NCBI GenBank assembly: GCA_021813505.1
Contig: JAKAKI010000075.1
Span: 1-64,000 of the forward strand
Direction of reading: 5' to 3'
Length of the DNA stretch: 64,000 nt
Source of the DNA: a bacterium
GTDB taxonomy: Bacteria; Zixibacteria; MSB-5A5; WJJR01
Position numbers and translations under genes: made by a program. The stretch's first letter is position 1; the number at the start of each line of letters is the position of its first letter. Below the pieces are notes generated by a model, which was given only the letters and a program-made list of their open reading frames with translations, was not told where the DNA came from and did no database searches. Below are positions 28,011-38,421 of this stretch, piece by piece.

Positions 28011-29798
28011 ATGGTAAAGTGTAAACCGACGGTCGCAATCGCAATTCTAAGCGCTATCTGCCTTTTCGCCCCCTCCTCCGCTGTTGGAAACGACACCACA
28101 ATTGAGCTCAAACGTGTCGCTGCGGGTGAAGTCCAATCCACATTCTTTGCCGTCAAAAGTCCTCTCTCAGTTCGAATCGAAGCCGTCGGTGGCCAGTGGG
28201 AGGGCAGCGACCACATGTTCGCCTACGCATGGGTCATTGATGCCCAGACGCGCGACATGGTATGGTCGATGGACGAAGAAATCACCGGCGGTATTAAGGG
28301 TTCAAAGTGGTTGCGGCGTTACGATGAGAAGACCGGCCTCAAACCGGGAACGTACGAACTCTTCTTTTACGCGGGGCGGCCCGGCTTCCTGGATGGCGGG
28401 GCGGACTTCGAAAGTCTCTCCCAAGCGCTCAAGGCCCTGGGACGCTGGCTCAATGACCACAGCAAGGACATCAAAGACTCGCGCTTCGGCACGGAATTGA
28501 CTGAGAAGTGTTTTGTCCGTCTCACCGGCGACGCGAACTTTTTGGCCCCAGTGGCATCTCCAACTACTACAACGCCCGTCGTCAGTCTGCTGCAACCCGG
28601 TGAGAACGCCTACTTGAGCAAGGGATTTTCGCTGTCGTCTGACGCCGATTTCCAGGTCTACTCGGTGGGTGAGTACTCAGAGTCGAGTGACCACATGGTC
28701 GACTGGGGATGGATTATCAACGCCCGTAATCGAAACCACGTGTGGGAAATGGACGGACGGAACACCGATTGGGCAGGAGGGGCCGAGAAGAATCGCCGCT
28801 TCCGCGATCGCATCCACCTCAAAGCCGGCGACTACGTAGCTTTCTACGTCACCGACGACTCGCACACACCCGATGGCTGGAACGCCGATCCTCCGTACGA
28901 TCCCGATGCCTGGGGGCTTCAGATCATCCCGCTTGCGGCCGGCGACCGCGCCAAAGTCAGACCCTACACAGAGTCCCGCCAGCCGGACGCGATCGTGCGT
29001 CTGGTCGGCATCGGCGACAACGAACTCAAGTCCGCGGCGTTCCGTGTCTCACGGCCGTCCAGCCTGCGGGTATACGCCATCGGCGAAGAAGATCGTTTTA
29101 ATGACCGCATGGCGGACAATGCCTGGATCGTCCGCGCCGGACGCTCCTCCAAGATATGGACCATGACACCTGATAACACGCAGCCCGCCGGCGGCGCTGC
29201 CAAGAATCGGCTGTTCGACGGAGTCGTGTCCTTCGATCCGGGCGATTACGTTGTCTACTACGCGTCCGACGGCTCGCACTCCTACGCCGGAGGCTGGAAC
29301 TCAGACCCGCCTTATGATCAAAAATCGTACGGCGTGACCATCTACCAAGGCGATTCCGCCGGGGCATCCGCGCAGGTCGTTTCCATCGCGCAAACTGATA
29401 TCGCGAAGCCCAACGTCCTGGCCGAAGTCACGCATGTGCGTGACGACGAAGAACGGAAGACGTCATTCTCGCTGACGTCTCCCACGCGTGTTCACATTCA
29501 CGCGGTGGGGGAGGGAACACGGGGCGGGATGGCCGATTATGGCTGGATCGAAAACGACCTCACCGGTGACGTTGTTTGGGAAATGACCTACCGGAAAACG
29601 GTCCATGCCGGAGGCGCTGAAAAGAACCGTTCTGTGGACCAGACGATCCTGCTCGACAAGGGAGAGTACATCGTCCATTACACCACCGATGGCTCACATG
29701 CCTTTGGCGACTGGAATGATACGCCCCCCGATGACCCCGCCTTCTGGGGTATCGTCGTCAGTCGAGCCGAGAGGTCCGGCGACGAAATTCCCCGCTGA
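28011..29798 (+). CDS. Secreted protein composed of four tandem copies of an unrecognised ~120-150 aa domain
   Basis: Signal peptide; repeated D.M.D.GWI.NA...VWEM...AGGAEKNR...L..GDYV.YY.TD.SH...WN.DPP.DP..WG..I. Confidence 0.75.
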   Translation: MVKCKPTVAIAILSAICLFAPSSAVGNDTTIELKRVAAGEVQSTFFAVKSPLSVRIEAVGGQWEGSDHMFAYAWVIDAQTRDMVWSMDEEITGGIKGSKWLRRYDEKTGLKPGTYELFFYAGRPGFLDGGADFESLSQALKALGRWLNDHSKDIKDSRFGTELTEKCFVRLTGDANFLAPVASPTTTTPVVSLLQPGENAYLSKGFSLSSDADFQVYSVGEYSESSDHMVDWGWIINARNRNHVWEMDGRNTDWAGGAEKNRRFRDRIHLKAGDYVAFYVTDDSHTPDGWNADPPYDPDAWGLQIIPLAAGDRAKVRPYTESRQPDAIVRLVGIGDNELKSAAFRVSRPSSLRVYAIGEEDRFNDRMADNAWIVRAGRSSKIWTMTPDNTQPAGGAAKNRLFDGVVSFDPGDYVVYYASDGSHSYAGGWNSDPPYDQKSYGVTIYQGDSAGASAQVVSIAQTDIAKPNVLAEVTHVRDDEERKTSFSLTSPTRVHIHAVGEGTRGGMADYGWIENDLTGDVVWEMTYRKTVHAGGAEKNRSVDQTILLDKGEYIVHYTTDGSHAFGDWNDTPPDDPAFWGIVVSRAERSGDEIPR

Positions 29799-29853
29799 CG
29801 GCCAAGTTTCTTGTGATCAATAGGGTAGTGCGGATGCTGAACTGACAAACCTG

Positions 29854-31827
29854 TCAGAATAGCTCCGTGAAGTGCGGATCCAGCGACACCTCGATTGCCG
29901 ATGGGGAGCGCGGCAACGTCAGCGCTTCGTCCAATAGAGCCTTTGTTTCAGGACCGGGAGCGACCCAGGACAGCGCGCAGGCGCCGTAGAAGGCGACGAG
30001 GCCATCCTTGGAGTCAAGTTCACGCGCCATCAGCGCCAGTGTTCGCGCCCTCCCGCCGTCGCCCATTGCCCCAGTAGCGATGGCCTCGATGGCTCGCGGA
30101 TATGGATCCGTTGGGTCGCGCCGGCCGAGCTGGTTGGACTCCTCACGGGACCGCTGAAACGACGCGACGGCTTGCTCCTCGTTCTTGAGCAAACGCTGGG
30201 TCAGTCCCATGTAGTAGCAAGCGAGAAAGGAAAACGTCTGATCGCCACAGGCCGAAGAGAACGACTCCGCCGCCATCGCGTGGTTCTTCTCGAGTAATCC
30301 CAGAAGCCCAACGTCTACCAACGTATTCGGATCACCCTGAAACTGCAGCGATTGTTGGAAACTCCTGCGTGCCGGACCGAATTCGCCTGCCGCCCGTTGC
30401 GCCATCGCGAGATCGTAGTAGGCCCGCCCTGACTTGCGATCAAGGCCGATGGCTTCCTGCGCCAGCGTGGCGCTCAGAGCGTAATCCTTGCGGTAGTAGT
30501 AGATCCGCGCCAAGAGCAACGCGGCGTCCAGATTGTCCTCCTGGAGCTTGCGCGTTTCCTGTGCGGCATGTTCCGCTTCCGTGAGGTCATGTGCTTCCAC
30601 GGCGCACCAGCCCAGCGACAGATGCGCGGCGACATACTTTGTATCAAGCTCGATCGCGCGCACAAAGCACTCACGCGCGCCGGTGAATTCCCGCCGCATC
30701 ATGTGAATGCGGCCCAGCGAGCGGTGGGTCTCCGGACGCTCGGGATCCAGATCCAGCGCCTGGCGGCAATACATCTCCGCACGGGCCAGCACGGAGAGTG
30801 AGCGCTCGAAATACGACATGTACCGGAAAATGGCCACGTCCGCCAGGCCGGCGTACGCCAGTGCGAATCGCGGATCGGCCTCTTTGGCGGCGCGGAACTC
30901 CTCCTCCGCCCAGTCCATATCTTGTTTGGTCGAGCCTTCATAATAGCGCAGGCCGCGCCGGTAGTGTTCGAGGACCTTGCCGGCTGGGAGCGTGCTCAAC
31001 GTGGTGACAGCCCCCGGCGCGCCATCGGACGCGGCGATCAGGGTCCGCTCCATCTCCGCCGCCGTGGCGTACCGGTAACCGGGCTGCGTCGCGAGAGCGC
31101 GCATCAACATCGGCGCCAGAAACTTCGGGGGCTCCGGGAAGACGAAGGCTGGTTCGGCCGCCTTCTCGCTCAGAATCGCATACGAATACGCGTAGTAATT
31201 CTGCCACTCGAACGGGTGCCGCCCGGTTCCCAACTCGTACAACACAGCGCCGGCCGAGAACACATCGGACTGGGGCGTGAGTTTCTTGTTCAGGACATGC
31301 TCAGGCGAGGCGTACCCTGGAGTCACGCCGATGGTCGAGGAGGTGAAGTCCTTGTGGCGCGCGAGGCCAAAATCGACCAGCTTGGGAACGAAGGACTTTG
31401 TGAGGAGAATATTCCGCGGCGAAATATCGCCATGGACAATGCCCTGGCGATGCGCCTCGGCCAATCCGCTCACGATTCCCAGGGCGACGGCACGGTACTC
31501 CTCCCACGTGCGGATCCCCGTCTCCATGAAGTCGGTCAGCGGCGGTCCGTCGACCAGCTCCATGAAGATGAATCCATGCTCCTCATCGACATCGTAGACC
31601 GCGGCCACATTGGGGTGCCGCAGCTTGGCGGCGATCTGCGCCTCCTTGACCGCTTTTGAGACGCCCGACTTTGATTTCATCTTGCCCGCCTCCAGGATCT
31701 TCAACGCCCAAGGAGTCTGCAATCGGGTGTTGAATACCTGGTACACAGCCGCGAAACCCCCCTCACCGAGCCTCTCGCCGAGCTGAATGTGATCTGGGAG
31801 ATGGGAGATGATGGCGTCTCGGTCCAT
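29854..31827 (-). CDS. Serine/threonine protein kinase with C-terminal TPR repeats
   Basis: LGEGGFAAVYQVFNTRLQTPWALKIL, HGDISPRNILLTKSFVPKLVDFGLARH, GVTPGYASPEHVL; TPR helices from ~aa 300. Confidence 0.92.
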   Translation of the reverse strand: MDRDAIISHLPDHIQLGERLGEGGFAAVYQVFNTRLQTPWALKILEAGKMKSKSGVSKAVKEAQIAAKLRHPNVAAVYDVDEEHGFIFMELVDGPPLTDFMETGIRTWEEYRAVALGIVSGLAEAHRQGIVHGDISPRNILLTKSFVPKLVDFGLARHKDFTSSTIGVTPGYASPEHVLNKKLTPQSDVFSAGAVLYELGTGRHPFEWQNYYAYSYAILSEKAAEPAFVFPEPPKFLAPMLMRALATQPGYRYATAAEMERTLIAASDGAPGAVTTLSTLPAGKVLEHYRRGLRYYEGSTKQDMDWAEEEFRAAKEADPRFALAYAGLADVAIFRYMSYFERSLSVLARAEMYCRQALDLDPERPETHRSLGRIHMMRREFTGARECFVRAIELDTKYVAAHLSLGWCAVEAHDLTEAEHAAQETRKLQEDNLDAALLLARIYYYRKDYALSATLAQEAIGLDRKSGRAYYDLAMAQRAAGEFGPARRSFQQSLQFQGDPNTLVDVGLLGLLEKNHAMAAESFSSACGDQTFSFLACYYMGLTQRLLKNEEQAVASFQRSREESNQLGRRDPTDPYPRAIEAIATGAMGDGGRARTLALMARELDSKDGLVAFYGACALSWVAPGPETKALLDEALTLPRSPSAIEVSLDPHFTELF

Positions 31828-32180
31828 GGGGGGGAGGACCTGTCCTTCTTGATTCAGGTCGTTGAAGTGCCTGTTTGCTCAACTCATGGCTCGCAAAATA
31901 GCTATTGGCAATCGGGTAATCAACGGCCACCAGGGGCGGGCCGGACACAGCCAGGCGCAAAGAGGTCGGCCTGGCCGGCCGCGCCACGCCGGCTGAGGGG
32001 ATGAAAACCCGCTTGCCGTCTCCGAAAAGTGAATTATATTGCAACGTAATTCATCCGCTTTCGTATGGTGAACTAACAGTTTGCCGGTCGTCTCGCGGGA
32101 TCAACAGGTAGGAAACATAAACATCGCGGCCGAGTTCGTAGTACGGCCGCGCATCCCACCGCAAGCGGGGGAGGTGCAAA

Positions 32181-34160
32181 ATGCCCCGAATGAAAACATG
32201 GATTAGCTCTGCGAGAAGAATCGCCGGTGCGGCAATTGTCGGAGTCACGGTCCTTAGCGGGCCGGTGGTACTGGCCACCATGTCAGTTGTGGTCGACGAC
32301 AAAACCCTATCTGCGGCTTCAACCAATGTCAACATCGGGATCCGGCTGACCAACGACGCGGACCTCAAGGCGGTTGTCGTGCCCTTGGTGATACGCACAG
32401 TCACTGGTTCGGCCTTCATTTCGAGAATGCAACTCCTCTTTGGCGAGCGGCTGGCGCCTGGTGCAATACTCGAAATCTCTGCGCGTAATCACTACGCAAC
32501 TGCCACCGGATCCTGCAAACCGGGAGGGCTCGGTCCACTTTCCTTCAATGATGGCGCGTCCCATCCCGTGGGGTCATCTCCCGAGGGTGCGATGTTTGCC
32601 CGAGTGACCACGCTGGGTGCAAACCTGACGGCCGGGGCCGATGTGGCCGGCTCAATGATCCTGAACGTTGATCTGACCGAGGGTGCCGGGAGCTTCGACA
32701 TCGACACCTCTTGCGCGGATCCTTCCAACCATCTGGCGTTCCAAAGGTCCACGGAGGCGTTCGCGTTCGCGCCTTCGTTTTCTACAGGCACCATCACCGT
32801 GAGGAATTACGTGGTGACCAACCTCAATGATGCCGGCCCCGGATCGTTGCGGTCCGCAATCGAATTCGCCAACTCCAACCCAGGCAGTGACACCATCACG
32901 TTCACCGTCACGGGGGCGCTCAATCTGGTCTCTCTCCTTCCTGCTCTGACAGACGCCGGGACTGTCATTCTCGGCTTCACCGCGCCGACCGCGGCCTTCC
33001 CTGATCATCCCACGTTTAGTCTTAACGGTCCCTTGTCGACCCCCGGGGCCGGACTGGTAATACAATCGGGAGGGAATCGGATAGAGGGGCTCAAGATTCG
33101 CAGTTTCGATGGGCCCGGAATCGCCATCACTGGTGCAACGTCATTGCAGAACACGATCAGCGGCTGCCACTTCTATTCGAATACTGGCCTGGGAATCGAT
33201 CTGGGGAATGATGGAGTCACGCCAAACGATCCCGGCGACATCGACACCGGACCCAATTTGTTGAACAATTCCCCGGTCTTTACCGCCATCACGGAAGACC
33301 CGCCGGGCACGTTTGTCCTCAGCGGCACCGCGTCGGCGTTCGCGCGCGTCGAGTTGTATCTGGCCGGAATGACCGGAGATGCCGGATTCCCCCCCGATGC
33401 CAATCAACATGGTCCCTCATGGCTGTATCTGGCCTCCGCCACGGCGGGACCTACCGGTCTGTTCAGTCTGGGCCCAATCACTCAGCCCGAATGGGCTCTT
33501 GTCACAGCGACCAGCACTGATTCGTCACGCAACACCTCTGAGTTCTCGGAGAACAAATACCTGGCGCCTGATCCGATGACAATCACCGGGTACAGTGAGA
33601 CGCCGCCACCCCTCATGGGTGCGCTGTCGCAGCCGTCGGTGTCGCCCGCGCTGCAGCTCAAGGTATACAGCCCGGCTGATTCAGTCGGACACGTCGACTC
33701 CATCGGTCCAAACTTCAACACCTTTGGCGCAAGAGCCACCTATGATTCCCTAACGGATTTCAATCTCGGTGGCAAACCCGACTCACGCGTGCGCATCGCG
33801 TCCCCGGACACCGGGACGTACACGATCAAGTACATTCTGATTGGCAGCCCTGGGGATTATCTGACCGGCATCGGCATCGATGGTCACGCCGAGATTCAAC
33901 AGGCCGTGTCGTTTGTCTCGCCGGCGCAGATCATCCCCACGACTTACGAGTTCACGCCCCGCGTGCGTGGTGAGCTGAATCAGGATGGCGTCGTCGATGT
34001 CTTCGACGTGATCGCCTCGATCGAGATCGTTTTCAGCGGCGCGCCGATGCCGAGCCCGCCGGAGTTGATCGACGTCAACTGCGATGTGCTGGCCGATGTC
34101 TTTGATGTGATCTATCTGATTGATTACGCTTTCAGCGGTGGATCCGAACCCTGTCCGTAA
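32181..34160 (+). CDS. Secreted protein: cohesin-like domain, right-handed beta-helix-like segment, C-terminal dockerin-type repeats
   Basis: VNIGIRLTNDADLKAVVVPLVIRTVTG...FDIDTSCADPSNH...FSTGTITV; VTNLNDAGPGSLRSAIEFANSNPGSDTITF; GELNQDGVVDVFDVIASIEIVFSG...DVNCDVLADVFDVIYLIDYAFSGG. Confidence 0.8.
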   Translation: MPRMKTWISSARRIAGAAIVGVTVLSGPVVLATMSVVVDDKTLSAASTNVNIGIRLTNDADLKAVVVPLVIRTVTGSAFISRMQLLFGERLAPGAILEISARNHYATATGSCKPGGLGPLSFNDGASHPVGSSPEGAMFARVTTLGANLTAGADVAGSMILNVDLTEGAGSFDIDTSCADPSNHLAFQRSTEAFAFAPSFSTGTITVRNYVVTNLNDAGPGSLRSAIEFANSNPGSDTITFTVTGALNLVSLLPALTDAGTVILGFTAPTAAFPDHPTFSLNGPLSTPGAGLVIQSGGNRIEGLKIRSFDGPGIAITGATSLQNTISGCHFYSNTGLGIDLGNDGVTPNDPGDIDTGPNLLNNSPVFTAITEDPPGTFVLSGTASAFARVELYLAGMTGDAGFPPDANQHGPSWLYLASATAGPTGLFSLGPITQPEWALVTATSTDSSRNTSEFSENKYLAPDPMTITGYSETPPPLMGALSQPSVSPALQLKVYSPADSVGHVDSIGPNFNTFGARATYDSLTDFNLGGKPDSRVRIASPDTGTYTIKYILIGSPGDYLTGIGIDGHAEIQQAVSFVSPAQIIPTTYEFTPRVRGELNQDGVVDVFDVIASIEIVFSGAPMPSPPELIDVNCDVLADVFDVIYLIDYAFSGGSEPCP

Positions 34161-34174
34161 GGGCGTGATGAGAA

Positions 34175-34196
34175 GGCCGGACAGGAGTGTCCGGCC
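34175..34196 (-). repeat. GGCCGGACA-type palindrome (VGRTLLSGL family)
   Basis: ggccggacaggagtgtccggcc. Confidence 0.75.
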
Positions 34197-34444
34197 CACC
34201 AATTGATAGCGATATCGGTAGGCCCCACTCTTGTCCGGCCTCTCGCATTCACGACGGTGATGGTCTCTCAACACGCCGGTAGGTTTTGGCCATGGGTCCT
34301 GGAATAATCGAAGAAGAGGCAGACTTGACTGTTTGCCTCATCTGGTATTGGCGGAATCTCGGAGATTCAGTCGACCGCACGCTCTGATCCGTGTTCTGCC
34401 AATCGTGCGCGCGGCATGGCAGCCCGACGGACGGGCCGATGCCG

Positions 34445-34747
34445 TCACCGAGGTGACTGAAACCCGATATTCTTCTCGTCACCGTCACCAGGGACTTTGA
34501 TCGGGCCATGGGTCGTCTCGAATTTCTTGATATTGTCTTCGAGCGCCCGGTGCAGCATCTTGGCGTGCGCCGGGGTCATGATGATCCGGGCGTAAACCTT
34601 GGCCTTGGGAGTCCCCGGTGTCATCCGGGCGAAATCGATCACGAACTCCTGCGGCGAGTGGACAATCAGCGCGAGATTCGAATAGATGCCTTCCGATTCC
34701 GGTTCCTTAAGTTCAATGCTAATCTGCTGTTGCGGTCCGGCCTGCAC
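34445..34747 (-). CDS. DUF3467-family protein
   Basis: ISIELKEPESEGIYSNLALIVHSPQEFVIDFARMTPGTPKAKVYARIIMTPAHAKMLHRALEDNIKKFE; GTG start at 34747 preceded by aaggagg. Confidence 0.85.
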   Translation of the reverse strand: MQAGPQQQISIELKEPESEGIYSNLALIVHSPQEFVIDFARMTPGTPKAKVYARIIMTPAHAKMLHRALEDNIKKFETTHGPIKVPGDGDEKNIGFQSPR

Positions 34748-34848
34748 AGTGCGTTCCTCCTTGCCCCATGGGTGCAGGTTATGCCAACAAGGCCGCAAAG
34801 TCAACCACCCGGCCCCGGCCAACTGCCATCGCGCAGGTACGATAACCC

Positions 34849-35880
34849 ATGAATGAATCCCTTCACGTTCAGATCGAAGACTTGCTGACCCGCTTCGGCA
34901 GCGCGCGCGTGGTCGTCCTGGGTGACGTCATGCTCGACGAATACTGGTGGGGCTCGGTCGACCGCATTTCCCCAGAGGCGCCCGTCCCCGTAGTCTCGGT
35001 CGAACGTAAGGGCACCAAGCTGGGTGGCGCGGCCAACGTCTCGCTCAACGTGTGCTCGCTGGGCGGATCGGTCAAGACAGTAAGCGTGGTCGGCGATGAT
35101 GCAGCAGGGGAGACACTGAGAAGTCTGCTGAGAGACAAGGGACTTCCGGATGGCGGTGTGATCGTGACCGCCGATCGTCCCACAACGGTCAAGACGCGCA
35201 TCGTGGCTCAGCATCAGCAGATCGTACGCGCCGACATCGAAACCACCGAGGAGATCCACACAGCACTGCTCGAGAAGGTTTGGGCCGCCTACTTCGATGC
35301 CATGCAGGATGCCTCCGGCGTCATTATCTCGGATTACGGCAAGGGCATCATCAATGGCACACTTCTGCCACGCGTGATCGACTGGGCCCGCAGCAACGGC
35401 CGCTTCGTGGTTGTCGATCCGAAAGAGACGCACTTCTTCTCGTACCGGAATGTGACCACACTCACTCCCAATCATCATGAGGCTGGGTTTGTGGCCGGCC
35501 GCCGCCTGCGCGATGACGCTACGGTCCGCTCGGTCGGATTCGAGCTTCTGCAACGTCTCGAATCGGATTCGCTCCTGATCACGCTTGGCGAGCGCGGCAT
35601 GGCGCTGTTCGAACCTCCTGATCGTCTGACCACGATTCCTACCGTTGCCGACAAAGTGTTTGATGTCACCGGCGCGGGTGACACGGTGATCGCGACCGTG
35701 GCTATGTGCCTGGCTTCAGGTGGCACAATGCTCCAAGCCGCGTACACTGCGAACATCGCCGCAGGGCAGGTCATCAAGGAGGTAGGCACGTCACAGACCA
35801 CGGTCGAGGCGATCCGACACGCCGTCGGTCAGATCCCTTCGCCGATCTTTCATACATCCGAGGGACATTCGAGAGCATAA
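34849..35880 (+). CDS. rfaE1: D-glycero-beta-D-manno-heptose-7-phosphate kinase (RfaE domain I)
   Basis: VVLGDVMLDEYWWGSVDRISPEAPVPVVSVERKGTKLGGAANVSLNV...DVTGAGDTVIATVAMCLASG. Confidence 0.92.
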   Translation: MNESLHVQIEDLLTRFGSARVVVLGDVMLDEYWWGSVDRISPEAPVPVVSVERKGTKLGGAANVSLNVCSLGGSVKTVSVVGDDAAGETLRSLLRDKGLPDGGVIVTADRPTTVKTRIVAQHQQIVRADIETTEEIHTALLEKVWAAYFDAMQDASGVIISDYGKGIINGTLLPRVIDWARSNGRFVVVDPKETHFFSYRNVTTLTPNHHEAGFVAGRRLRDDATVRSVGFELLQRLESDSLLITLGERGMALFEPPDRLTTIPTVADKVFDVTGAGDTVIATVAMCLASGGTMLQAAYTANIAAGQVIKEVGTSQTTVEAIRHAVGQIPSPIFHTSEGHSRA

Positions 35881-35895
35881 AACATTGAATATCAA

Positions 35896-36423
35896 TTGAT
35901 TATGAAAGCGTCGACCGCTCGTACTGCCAGCAATCAAGTGCCGAGGAAAAGACTCGCCGCCATGGCTCGAATCTGGCGCCGCAAGGGACGCCGGGTTGTC
36001 TTCACCAACGGCGTTTTCGACATCATCCACTCCGGGCATGTCGAACTGCTGACCAAGGCGAAGTCCTGGGGGGATATCCTTGTAGTAGGCATCAACTCCG
36101 ATCTCTCCACCCGCCGCCTCAAAGGAGCGAGCCGGCCCATCAACTGCCAGCGCGATCGTGCGCGGGTGCTGGGGACGCTCAAGCCGGTAGATTTTGTCTG
36201 CGTTTTTCCGGAAGACACGCCTCTGAACTTGATCAAGGCGATCCGTCCTGACGTTCTGGTTAAAGGCTCAGAATACACAACCGGGGCGATCGTCGGAGCC
36301 GACGAGGTCAAGTCCTGGAACGGCAAGGTGCGCCGGTTTCGCATGAAACCGGGTTACTCGACTTCCGCGATCGAACAGCGCATCCTCGGCGGCTCAAACT
36401 CTACCCCTCACCACTCACGTTAA
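35896..36423 (+). CDS. rfaE2: D-glycero-beta-D-manno-heptose 1-phosphate adenylyltransferase (RfaE domain II)
   Basis: VVFTNGVFDIIHSGHVELLTKAKSWGDILVVGINSDLSTRRLKG...RPDVLVKGSEYTTGAIVGADEV. Confidence 0.92.
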   Translation: MIMKASTARTASNQVPRKRLAAMARIWRRKGRRVVFTNGVFDIIHSGHVELLTKAKSWGDILVVGINSDLSTRRLKGASRPINCQRDRARVLGTLKPVDFVCVFPEDTPLNLIKAIRPDVLVKGSEYTTGAIVGADEVKSWNGKVRRFRMKPGYSTSAIEQRILGGSNSTPHHSR

Positions 36424-36585
36424 GTCATTACAGATAAATAGCTTAAATGATATTTCGACTGGTCTTGCGGACATTTCTCTTGACAGGTTGGGCGCCAAGC
36501 GCCTTGGTTCGTATCAAAGCAAGGCCCATCTGGGCCGGATTCCGGTGTTTTCCCGGGAACCGGTGAATGAGTCTTTGTTTGTGAT

Positions 36586-37695
36586 TTGGTTATGGTCAAG
36601 AAGACAAGTTCGCCAGCCCAAAGCCACGCCAAGCGGCTCGGAGCCCTCCGGAAACGGATGGCGCTCGAGGACTTGGATTATGTCCTGATTACCGAGCCTT
36701 CCCAAGTCCGGTATCTCGCGGGATTCACAGGTTCCAACGCGCTCTTGCTGGTGGGACAGCGTAACGCCCACTTCCTGAGCGATCCGCGCTACCGGACCCA
36801 GGCCAAATCCGAAGTCAAGGGCGCCAGGGTCAGCATCGTGCTGGGTGATTTGCTCGACCAGCTTCCCAATGTCGATTCGTTCAAGGGCCGCCGCAGCAAG
36901 ATTGGGTACGAATCGCATCTGATCAGCGAGCGGCGCGCAGAGAAGCTTCGCGAGGTCCTTCCCAAGGCGCTATGGGTCAGCTTCGATGACCTGATCGCGC
37001 CCCTGTCCCAGGTCAAAGATGCCACCGAGATTGCGGCCATCGAAGAGGCTGCCCGGATCGCCGATCAGGGACTGGCTTGCGTGATGGCCCTGATCCAGCC
37101 GGGAATCCGCGAACGTGACATCGCGGCGGAACTCGAATACCAGATGCAAATGGCGGGGTCCGAGAAAGTGGCTTTCGAGACGATTGTCGCGTCTGGACCA
37201 CGCTCTGCGTTACCGCACGGACGAGCATCGATGCGCAAGCTCGCCAAAGGCGATTTCGTCACTCTCGATTTCGGCGCCACCGTCAAAGGCTATGTCTCCG
37301 ACATTACGCGCACTTTCGTTATTGGCAATCCCAGCGCACGCCAGCGCCGCGTCTACGATTTGATCTATCGGGCTCAGCAGACCGCCACGCGCGCGGCCCG
37401 TCCCGGCGTAGCCTGTGCCGATCTTGATAAGGCCGCCCGGATGGTGATCGCCAAGGCCGGCCAGGGGAGGTACTTTGAACATGGCTTGGGCCATGGCATC
37501 GGATTGGCCGTCCACGAAGGTCCAGCGGTCAATTCCAAGAGCAAGACAGTTCTGCGGCCGGGCATGGTGATCACGATTGAACCCGGCGTGTATTACCCAG
37601 GATGGGGTGGTGTCCGCATCGAAGATGACGTCGCGATCACGCCAGGCGGTCACCGGGTTTTGACGCGCTCGGAGCGCAAATTGGTCGTGCTGTAA
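36586..37695 (+). CDS. M24 family Xaa-Pro aminopeptidase
   Basis: Creatinase N-term; FVTLDFGATVKGYVSDITRTFVIG, EHGLGHGIGLAVHEGP, MVITIEPGVYYPGWGGVRIEDDV. Confidence 0.93.
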   Translation: MVMVKKTSSPAQSHAKRLGALRKRMALEDLDYVLITEPSQVRYLAGFTGSNALLLVGQRNAHFLSDPRYRTQAKSEVKGARVSIVLGDLLDQLPNVDSFKGRRSKIGYESHLISERRAEKLREVLPKALWVSFDDLIAPLSQVKDATEIAAIEEAARIADQGLACVMALIQPGIRERDIAAELEYQMQMAGSEKVAFETIVASGPRSALPHGRASMRKLAKGDFVTLDFGATVKGYVSDITRTFVIGNPSARQRRVYDLIYRAQQTATRAARPGVACADLDKAARMVIAKAGQGRYFEHGLGHGIGLAVHEGPAVNSKSKTVLRPGMVITIEPGVYYPGWGGVRIEDDVAITPGGHRVLTRSERKLVVL

Positions 37696-37745
37696 CGGCA
37701 CTGGGTGGTTAACAGTGTTTCCCATCCTTCGGGAAGGGGGCAGAT

Positions 37746-38240
37746 ATGAATGAGAAGACAATCCGCAAGCTGATTCATTTAGTCGAGGAATCAGATATAG
37801 AATCGCTGGAGATCCGGCGTTGGTTCCGCACGGTCAAGATCACCAAACGCCATGCTAACAACCACAACGGCACCGCCTCGACTGCCTCCGCCAAGCTCGT
37901 GGATATCCCGCTGCCGGTCGCCGCGACCCCTCCAGGGCCCGTGGCTGTGGCCGCACCGGCGCCCGTCGAGAGGCCCGGTGCAACTCTGCCGACGAATCTC
38001 ATCGAAATCAAGGCGCCCATGGTTGGGACGTTTTACAGGGCTCCGTCTCCCGGTGCTCCGCCTTTTGTGAAACCCGATCAGACCATCGCGCCCGGCGATG
38101 TGCTGTGTATCATCGAAGCCATGAAGCTGATGAATGAGATTGACGCGGAACAGGGCGGCAAGATCGTGAAGGTCCTGGTCGAAGACGCACACCCGGTTGA
38201 ATTCGGCCAGCCTCTCTTCCTGCTCGATCCGGCTGGCTGA
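37746..38240 (+). CDS. accB: Acetyl-CoA carboxylase biotin carboxyl carrier protein
   Basis: IKAPMVGTFYRAPSPGAPPFVKPDQTIAPGDVLCIIEAMKLMNEIDAE. Confidence 0.95.
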   Translation: MNEKTIRKLIHLVEESDIESLEIRRWFRTVKITKRHANNHNGTASTASAKLVDIPLPVAATPPGPVAVAAPAPVERPGATLPTNLIEIKAPMVGTFYRAPSPGAPPFVKPDQTIAPGDVLCIIEAMKLMNEIDAEQGGKIVKVLVEDAHPVEFGQPLFLLDPAG

Positions 38241-38268
38241 ACCCCCTTCTAACACCCACGAATTCGCA

Positions 38269-38295
38269 GGCCGGACAGTCCGCCGTCCGGCCTTT
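38269..38295 (+). repeat. GGCCGGACA-type palindrome, terminator-like
   Basis: ggccggac-agtccgcc-gtccggcc then tttctt. Confidence 0.7.
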
Positions 38296-38421
38296 CTTTG
38301 CTTACCCACTTCGTCTTCACCTGCCCCAACGTCCTGCCGATAAGACATGGAGAGGGACCCGAGGGCGAAGATCCATTGGGCTCGGGTCCGTATCCCCATC
38401 CTAAAGACGAGGGCCTAAACC

